From Papio anubis (taxonomy: Eukaryota > Chordata > Mammalia > Primates > Cercopithecidae): a stretch of 64,000 nucleotides of DNA. Under the pieces are notes generated by a model. The model saw nothing but the letters and a program-made list of their open reading frames with translations. It was not told the DNA's origin and searched no databases. The position numbers and the translations under genes are program-made. How positions within the stretch are numbered: position 1 is the first letter of the stretch; every line of letters starts with the position of its first letter. Below are positions 56,360 through 64,000 of the stretch, piece by piece. Where the stretch lies: assembly GCF_008728515.1 (NCBI RefSeq), contig NC_044996.1, positions 118,094,547-118,158,546 of the forward strand. The letters run 5' to 3'.

Positions 56360-59300
56360 AAAAAAAAAAAAATTGTGTCCCATTCAGGCAGTTGTCTTTT
56401 CATTTTCTTTATGATGTCTTCTGAAGCAAAGACATTTTCAATTTTGATGAATTGCAGTGTATCAATCTTCTGTCTTATTCCTTGTGCTTTTGCTGTCATA
56501 TCTAATAACTAATTGCTTAACCTTAGGTTAAGCAATTGTGAAGGTTATGAAGATTTATTTCTATGCTTTCTTCCAAGAGTTTTTTTCCTCCTTATTCTTA
56601 GGTCTGTGATCCACTTGAGTTGATTGTTCTGTGTGATGTAAGGTAAGGGTTACACTTCTTTCTTTTGCTTGTAGATATCCCGTTGTCTCACAAACATTTG
56701 TTGAAAATACTATTCTTTACCTATTGGTGTATATCTATCATAAAAATATTAATTCTTTGAATCCATTTACATGGTTATTTTCCCATCCCATTTATTTATC
56801 TCTTTAATAATTTCTTTCTGTAGTGTTTTGTGATTTACAATCCATAAATTGTGCATTTGTTTTTTGAATACATTTCTAAATATTAGTATCTTCTGATGCC
56901 ATTGTAAATTATTTTTTTCCTTTTCATTGACACTTATAGAAATGTGATTTTGTATATTTTTTTGTATCCTGCTACCTTGATTAAATTGACGAGTAGTTCT
57001 AATAGATTTTTAGTGGATTTCTTAGGATTTTCTATATACAGTATAATGTCATCTGCAAATAGAGATAATTTTACTTCTTCCTTTCCAATTTGTACATCTT
57101 ACATACCTATTTCTTGCTAAAGTATATTAAACAGAATTGGTTAGAGTGGACATATATTTGTCTTGTTTTTGACAGTAGGTGGAAGGCATTCAGTTTTTCA
57201 TCAAGTATAATGTTAGTTGTAGGCTTTTTGTTGATGTCTTTTGTCATGTTGAGGATTTTCATTTTTATTCCTAGTTGTTGGTTGTTTCTTATCATGAAAG
57301 TGTGTTAGATATTGTCATGATTTTTCTGCGTATTTTAAAATAATCATGTGGTTTTTGTCTTCTATTCTCTTAATATGATATATTACGTTGGGTGATTTGG
57401 GGATAGTAAATATATCTTCCATTGCTGGTATAATCCTACTTAGTCATAGTGTGTAATCTTTTTAAATGTTGCTGAATTCAGTTCGCTAGTATATTCTTGA
57501 GGATTGTTGCATGTACATTCATAAGAAATATTGATCTGTACTTGTGATATCTTGGTTTTGACATCAGGATAATACTGGCATTACAATACAATACTGAGTT
57601 GGGAAATGCTCCCTCCTCTTCACTTTTCTGCAACATTTTATGAAGAATTGCTGTTAATTCTTGTTTAAATGTTCTGTAGAATTTTCCAGTGAAACCATTT
57701 GGATCTGGCTCTTCTGGGAAGCTTTTAAATTACGAATTTAGTATCTTTATTTGTTATAGGTCTATTCAGATTTTCTATTTCTTGAGTCAGTTTATTAGCT
57801 TATGCCATTCTAGGAATTTGTCTATTTAGCATGCAATTGTTTACAGTATTCCCTTATAAGCATTTTTTCACTCGTGCAAATTTGATAGTGATATCCTCTG
57901 TTTAATTCCCTATGTTAATTATTTTAATCTTTCCTTTTTTTTCATGGTTAGTCTAGCAAAGGGCTTATCAATTGTGTTGATTATTTAAAAGAATCAATCT
58001 TTGCTTCCACTGGTTTTCTTGATTGTGTTTCCAGTTTGTTTTATTTATTTCTGCTTCAATCTTTATTATTTCTATCTCTTGCTTTTGTTAGTTTTAATTT
58101 GTTCTTATTTTTCTCATTTTATAGTTAGCCTATCTGAGATTTTTTAGTATAGATGTTTACAGCTATAATTTTCCCACTAATTATTTATTGAGCTACATCT
58201 CATAATTTTTTGCTGTGTTTTGTTTGTGTTTTCATTCATCTTAAAGATTTTCAAATTTCACATGTGATTTATTCTTTGACACATTGGCCCTTTCATTGAA
58301 TGTGGTTTAACTTCTACATATTTGTACATTTCTCTATTTTCTTTCTTTTATTGTTTTCTAATTTAAATCTTTGGTAGTCAGAAAACGTATTTTGCTTTAT
58401 TATAATCTTTTAAAGCCTGTTTGGCCTTGTTTTAAGGCCTAATATATGATCTATCCTGGAAAATGTTCCATGTGTACTTGCAAATAATGTGTATAATGTT
58501 GTTTGTTAGATGGAATGTTTTATCAGTATCTTCTAGGTCTAGTTGATTTTCGTGTTCTTCAGTTCTTGTGTATCTTCTTGATTATCTGCATAGTTTTTCT
58601 ATCCATTATTGAAAGAGAAGTATTGAAGTCTCCAACTATCATTGTTGAAATTCTGTTTCTCCCCTCATTTCTATTAGTTTTTGCTTGATATTTTTGGGGG
58701 GCTTTGTCGTTAGGGGTATATATGTTTGAATTGTTGAATCTTTGTGATTGACCATTTTATAACCTATCTTGTAACATTTTTATCTCAGTGTTCATTTTTA
58801 TTGATAGAAATATAGCCAGTCTGACTCTCCTATGGTTGCTTTCTGTATAGTGTATCTTTTCCATTATTTTATTTTCAAACTTTTTATCTTTGAGACTAAT
58901 GTGTATCTCCTGTAGACAGCATGGAATGTGTCTTTTTTAAAATATAGTTTGACAATATTTCCCTTTTGCTTAGGTTGTTTAATTCATTCACATATATTCT
59001 TAATATGGTTGGATTTACATCTGCCACTTTGTTTTTGTTTGTTTCTAAATGGTTCATGACTATTTTGTTCCTCTGTTTCTCCCTTAGTATTTTATTTGTA
59101 TTAAATATACATTATTTTAATGTACAATTTCAATTCCTCTAATGATTTTATCATATTTTTGGATTATTTTCTTCCAATATACATCTTATGAGAATCAATA
59201 TCAGATATGTAATAAATTAATCCCTGTAAAATATGGAACCTTTACTTCTATATAACTCCATTCCCACTCACTTTTATGTGCTATTATTTTTATATGTATT

Positions 59301-60087
59301 ATGTCCATATATGTTATATACCAAACAATACATTGCTATAATTATTTCTTCATATAATTATATATCTATTGAAGAAGACAGTGAAAAGAAAATGCAAATA
59401 TGTTTATAGTGTTTGTTTTATTTTATGTTAAACTTATGTGCCATTTCTTCCTATGAATTTCTGTTATCATCTGGTTTCATCTCATTACAACAATATGGCT
59501 TCACTCTCAACTTTCTCCTTTGTGTTTTTTAGTCAACTACACTATATTTGTATATGTTATATGCCAGAAAATACAATTATATATATAAAATATTATATGT
59601 AGTCATATATATAATATATATCATATATATTGTTTTATACAATTGCTCTTTAAATGAGTTTTGATCAGAAAGGTATGTCAGTATGTAATTATACTTTGTT
59701 TATTATTGCCTAATGGAGATCTTTGTTTGTGTCATATGGACTTTAATTGATGTTTGCTGTCACTGCTTTCATGCTGAAGAACTTCTTTTACAATGTCTTA
59801 TATTGCAGGATTCATAGCAACAAATCTTTCAATTTTTTTCTTTAATCTGAGGATGTCTTAATTTTGCCTTTATTTTGAGACAGCTTTGCTGAATATAAAG
59901 ATCTTGCTTGTCACTTTGTTTTCTTGTTTTTCTTTCAGCACTTTGAATATGCTGTCCCACCACATTCTGACAGCGTTTCTCATGGAAAGTAAACTATTGA
60001 TCTTATTGATGTACACTCGTACATGATGATTCTTTTCTCTCTTTCTGCTTTTAGTATTTTCTCTTTATTTTTGGCATTCAACTTTTT

Positions 60088-60393
60088 TCTTCTTTTATTT
60101 ATTTATTTATTTTTTTTGAGACAAGGTCTCATTGCCCAGGCTGGAGTGAAGTGGCCCAATATTGGCTCACTGCAACCTCTGCCTCCTAGGCACAAGCAGT
60201 CCTCTCACTTCAGCCTCCCAGGTGGCTGGGATACAGGCACAAGCCACCACACCTGACTAATTTTTGTATTTTTTGTAGAGACGGGGTCCCACTTAGTTGC
60301 CCAGGCTGGACTCAAACTCCTTGGGCTCAAATGTTCCGTCCTTTTAGCCTCCCAAAGTGTTGGGATTACAGGCATGAGCCACTGCGCCCAGCC
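60088..60393 (-). mobile_element. AluJ/S-type, antisense, in L1M
   Basis: 'gagacaaggtctcattgcc', 'ctcctaggcacaagcagtcc' and end 'ccactgcgcccagcc'. Exact 16-base target duplication 'tggcattcaacttttt' at 60072-60087 and 60394-60409. The T-run head includes (TTTA)n. Confidence 0.94.
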
Positions 60394-60880
60394 TGGCATT
60401 CAACTTTTTGCTTTTTGACTATTATGTCTCTTCATGTGAATCTCCCTGAATTTATTCTCCTTGGAGTTAATTGTGCTTCTTGTATGTATAGGTTAATGTT
60501 TTTCATCAAATATGGGAAGTTTTCAGCTATTAATCTTTTGAATATATTTTCTGTCTTATTCTCTCTTGCCTCTCCTTCTGGCATTCTGTGTATGTTGTTC
60601 TTGATGGCGTCCCACATTTCTATGAGGCTTTGTTCGTGTTTCTTCATTCATTTTTTTCTTTCCGATCTTCAGTTTATGTAATTTCTATTGGTTTATCCTT
60701 AAGTTTGCAGATCCTTTCTTCTGTCACCTCACATCTACTTTTGAGCTCCCACTAGTAAATTTTTCAATTTGTTTACCATAGTGTTTTACTCCAGAATTTC
60801 AGTTTGTTTTTTAAAAAAATATTTGTAGATCTTTATCAATATACTTTACCCACTGTTCCCAATTCTCCATTTCTTTTCCT

Positions 60881-61310
60881 CTGCTTTGTCTTGACCAAAC
60901 TCTAGTTGAACTTCTCTCTTTCTTAATATCCCCTAACTCTGGTTGCCCCCAAATCTAGCAAGCACAAAAACAAAAAAAAAAAAAAGGAAGGAAGACAAAA
61001 GAGGAATGTGCCCCTTTATTAACTTATCCTATGAATCAACTGACCACAACAAAACCACGACCATTTTTTTGTCAGACCTCACTGGTATTTTCCTCTTGTT
61101 TGTCCAGATTCTCTTCCGAAACGCCTGCTTTTCTCTGCTTGCATTCTCCTTTACCTTATAAAACAAAACCCATTTTCTGTTGACTTTTGAGCCAATTGCA
61201 GATTTTTGAATCAGCGTGTTCTCCCTATTATAGTAAACTTTCTTTCTAATTAAAGTATTTCCCTATTTAAGTCCAAATTTGTTTTCATTTGCTATTCAGT
61301 GTATCGTCGT
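60881..61310. other. Unassigned, LTR-like stretch
   Basis: 'cccctaactctggttgcccc', an A-run at 60971-60984 and 'ttccgaaacgcctgcttttc' look different from the flanking L1M. 'ttataaaac' near 61158 and 'ctaattaaag' near 61247 recall a TATA box and polyadenylation-like end of an LTR. I cannot name a family. Confidence 0.35.
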
Positions 61311-61500
61311 TATCAGAGGTCATTATTTCAAGTGAAATAAGCCAGGCACAGAAAGACAAACTTCACATGTTCTCACTTATTTGTGGGAGCTGAAAATTAA
61401 AACAATTAAACTCATGGAGATAAAGAGTAGAAGGAGGGTTACCAGAGGCTGGGAAGGGTAGTCAGGGGTGGAGGTGGGAACTGGGAATGTTTAATGAGTG
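61311..61500 (+). mobile_element. L1 ORF2 end / 3'UTR fragment, sense
   Basis: 'aagtgaaataagccaggcac', 'cacatgttctcacttatttg' and 'aaggagggttaccagaggct' are the typical C-terminal ORF2 and early 3'UTR of L1MA or L1P. It is cut at 61500, before the tail. Confidence 0.8.
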
Positions 61501-62040
61501 TTCCTCTTATTGTTTAAACGTGATTTTTTTTTTTTAGTTCCTTGAACATATTTATAATAGCTGTTTTGAATTCTTTTTCTTCTATGTGAACATGTGCTTT
61601 CCCTCAAAGACAGCTTCTATTGCTTGCCTTTCATCCTGTGTATGTGTCACTTTCCTGTTCCTTTACATGTCTCATTGTTAAAAACTGGGCATATAAGGCA
61701 ATATAATTTAGCAAATCTGTATACTGATCCCCACACAGACTTCTTGGTGTTTGTTTGGTGACTTGATTGGAATAATTTTCTGAGGTCTGTTTCCACTGCA
61801 GTGTGCAGCTTTTGATACCCTTGCTCAGACTTTCTCCATGTTTTTATCTTTTAGCCTGGCTTCCTAGGGGTCCTCCCTTGGTCAGCATAAGACACTTATT
61901 GGTCAAAGGGTGCATTTAAGCCCCTGAAGCAGAAATATGTTCAACCTTTAACTTTGGATCTGTTTGTGGCGTCTAGACTGCTTTCATCGTTCTAAGTTCA
62001 AAGTTTTATGTTTTCTTTTACTATTGGAAAGAACAGACTG
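61501..62040 (-). repeat. L1M 5'-region block, second copy
   Basis: 'aatagctgttttgaattctt', 'gtgtgcagcttttgataccc', 'cttttagcctggcttcctag' and 'ctgtttgtggcgtctagact' match 39100-39650. It ends in 'actattggaaagaacagac', at the same point where the D landmark begins in unit 6. Confidence 0.65.
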
Positions 62041-63120
62041 AGTGTGATTTTATTTTTAAGCCCGGCTTCACTAGAGTCACCCAGTGTCAACATAACTTAC
62101 TATTCAGCCAGTGATTCATCAGAGATTATGCTTAGTACCTTGAGCCATTAATGCTCTCTGCCCTTTGCTGATGGATCCACTTGTGATTTGGGAACTCCTT
62201 CTCCTCAACATACTACTCTAATAACTTCTGAGTAGATGAAGCCTACTGTATGCAAATAACCTTCTGGACCCCCTGGGATAAGTGTGATCCCAAAAGGGGC
62301 CCTTAATTGCCATCTCTTTTTCTGGTTCTTTCTGTTAAATTTTTGGCTACTCTTCTATCTCCCTTGTTGCTACTACTTCCATGAGGCCACCAGTCCCTTC
62401 TTAATAAGTCACCACCAACATTGCCAGTTTTTGAAGCCCTTAAGCATGAACTCTCCGAATTCTGTCCCAAGTAAAAGCAGTATTCTCAGGCAGAGCTGCT
62501 AAGATACTAATCCTCACAGCCTGCTTTTCCCCAAGGCAAAACTTTACCACTACTACATCTTAGCTCAGGCGGAGAATATAAACCTACATTTCCCAGAGTG
62601 ATATTTCTGGTCTGGGGAAGGTGGTAGCACCTAGTCCTCTTGATTTTCCTTTTCCATCACACAGCATCTGCCCCAAAAGCCAGACAGTGAGAAAGAAATT
62701 ATCAGGCCCCAGGATCAGCAGTCTCTTGCTCCTGAGACAGAGCTGATGTCCTAAAGTGGGGTCTGGGTGAAGGAAATACACTCCAGTTATCTTGACTGCG
62801 CTTGCCTGGAATGGAACTTCTTCAACAGGGAGCTTGTAGAGAAGTGGGTGAATGAAAATCCTAGGCAGCCTTTCCTTCTACAGTGAAATTGGAGCCCTAC
62901 TTTGGATGCTGGGCAGAGAAGGAGTGATTATATTCTTGGCCACACCTTCTGCAGTAGAGATTTTGTAGTAGGTTGCTGGGAGGAGAGTGCAGGAGAGCAC
63001 ATCTTAGCTCAGACAGCACAGACTCTTGCTGTCCTTTCTAAGATTCAAATTTCATTGAATATTGTTTCTTCATTTTCTATATGCCCTTAGATTAATTTCC
63101 AGAGACTTTAAATGTGTTTA
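62041..63120. other. GC-richer unassigned kilobase
   Basis: Moderately GC-rich relative to the window, with no copy seen elsewhere in it. Possibly more antisense L1M 5'UTR, since it directly continues such sequence, but I cannot confirm that. It contains 'ctacatttcccagagtg' at 62584-62600, which resembles the ZNF143/THAP11-type 'ctacaattcccag' motif. The ORFs at 62284-62502 and 62902-63090 show no domain. Confidence 0.45.
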
Positions 63121-63591
63121 AAATAAAATATTTACTGGTTAAATAATTGTTTCACAGGGAGTCGTATCCAACTGGATCCTCACGTATCCACTCCTGAAGT
63201 CTGCCTTTCCAGGTTTATTTAAACAACCTAGACAGACAAGTTATGCTTTGGTAAAACAGTGACTATTCTTGTTTACAAGGAGTTATCATCAATGTCATTA
63301 GTACTTTTACAAGGAAGTCATTTACTCCCACCTGGCATTCCAGGTAGAGAAAAAATAGTTACAGGCCTGTTATTCTGTTAATTCCTTTCCTTTAGAACAA
63401 GCAAAATCAGTTTATAGTGTTAGAAGTCAGAGTAGTGGTTAATTATGGGAAAAAGGAAAAGCATAAGGATGGGAGGTAGCAAAAAGGATTTGCCTCCTTT
63501 ATTCTGGAAATCTAACAGTGTTTCATTCTCCATCTGAGTGATGTTCATACAGCTGTGTTCTGTTTGGATAACTACATGGATCTTGTTATCT
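63121..63591. repeat. Duplicated block X2, copy 2
   Basis: 'aacaacctagacagacaagt', 'tgttagaagtcagagtagtg' and 'gtttcattctccatctgag' match 25081-25560 at about 80% by eye. The match breaks at the T-run starting 63593, where copy 1 continues uninterrupted and so shows the empty site. Confidence 0.72.
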
Positions 63592-64000
63592 GTTTTTTTT
63601 TTTTTTTTTTTTGATGGTGAAGGTGGAGAATTTTATTGAGTAATAATAACAGCTCTCACCAGAGAGGGGAGCTGAAGAGGGGACAAGAAGAAGGGCAGGT
63701 CATCTTCCCCAAAGTCTCATTGTCTCCTCAAAGTCAGACCGTCTTCTCTCTACCAACTGAGTCTGGGGTCTTTATAGGCACAGGATGGGTGTGCATGCTG
63801 ATTGGTTTGTGAGTATGCAAAAAAGGTTAAAGTGAAGATCCCACTTAGTGGTGAGTATGACAGTTTAGAAAACCAATTAGGAAAGGGCAGGTATAGAATC
63901 CAGTCCAAGGATTTAGCTTGCAGCTTGGCTTTCAGGCTTTAAACTGTCTTCAGCTTTGAGGAGAGGTTTCACCTTTGAGGAGAGGTACCCACCCCTATCT
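63592..64000 (-). mobile_element. Retroviral U3-R with poly(A), antisense (possible processed copy)
   Basis: On the minus strand, reading leftward: CCAAT box (complement of 'attgg', 63801-63805), TATA box (complement of 'tttata', 63771-63776), polyadenylation signal (complement of 'tttatt', 63632-63637), then a 20-A tail (T-run 63593-63612). This is the order U3-R-poly(A) of a class I-like retroviral transcript. It runs off the window edge. The family is not identified, and no coding sequence is present. Confidence 0.6.

Larger units (their letters stand above)
52686..56371 (+). mobile_element. L1P, sense, 5'-truncated, with probable 3' transduction
   Basis: Starts within ORF2 ('agcagtgtgtagagggaaat', 52694) and runs through the reverse-transcriptase domain to the 3'UTR, with a first A-tail at 55868-55877. 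Bases 55878-56359 are non-L1, followed by 'aataaa' at 56341-56346 and a second A-tail at 56360-56371. Shared target bases 'attgtgtccc' lie at 52676-52685 and 56372-56381. The upstream 'ttttaaaa' fits L1 endonuclease preference. Confidence 0.87.
52061..60880 (-). mobile_element. Large antisense L1M, host of nested insertions
   Basis: Antisense old L1 from the 3' region ('tccattcatcagtttatgga', 52.16 kb; 'ctacatcctcacaaacactt', 52.41 kb) through ORF2 ('gtatcctgctaccttgatta', 56.96 kb; 'gtaatgtcatctgcaaat', 57.04 kb; 'tgtagacagcatggaat', 58.91 kb) to 5'-region sequence ('tgctgaagaacttctttt', 59.77 kb; 'ctctccttctggcattctgt', 60.57 kb). Without the nested L1P (52686-56371) and Alu (60088-60393) about 4.8 kb remains. 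All frames are broken. Confidence 0.78.

Overview
This is non-coding, AT-rich primate genomic DNA built almost entirely of interspersed repeats. I found no protein-coding gene, tRNA, rRNA, CRISPR array or CpG island. Every open reading frame is short (the longest is 153 codons) and each one I examined lies in Alu, L1 or LTR sequence or in chance AT-rich frames. Alu, L1 and MaLR (MST and MLT1) elements make the genome primate. Details of two young AluY copies (26469-26775 and 33291-33430) resemble the cercopithecoid AluY lineage, so an Old World monkey is a reasonable guess, not a certainty.

The main structure is a decayed tandem array. A composite unit of roughly 5-9 kb recurs from 1 to about 50300, and pieces of another copy lie at 61520-63591. 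Its modules, in order, are: R (antisense L1 ORF2, reverse-transcriptase region); T (antisense L1M 3' end); N (antisense L1M 5'UTR-like block containing an 'aaatggagaa' landmark); D (block with 'atgtgccagg' and 'gagaaggcagcca' landmarks); G (AT-rich block); J (AT-rich block); then R again. The recurring 'gagaaggcagcca' landmark is near 4210, 10650, 15505, 23290, 32015 and 39700, with a degenerate copy near 50260. By eye, copies are about 70-85% alike, so the array is old. Several units are incomplete or spliced together.

Younger insertions and rearrangements lie on this array. There are about 20 Alu copies or fragments, two MLT1 LTRs and two MST LTRs. An L1P at 35425-37153 has a 12-bp target duplication, a 5' inversion and an inverted insert. 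Large antisense L1M elements lie at 41853-46765 and 52061 to about 60880. An L1P nested at 52686-56371 appears to carry a 3' transduction. The window ends in what looks like a polyadenylated retroviral U3-R copy on the minus strand (63592-64000).

Nothing suggests co-operating genes. The interest is in mutation and rearrangement history, a block kept unusually alike between two distant units (24023-24460 and 50584-51035), and a perfect CTCF-type core motif in a small GC-richer island (31752-31765).
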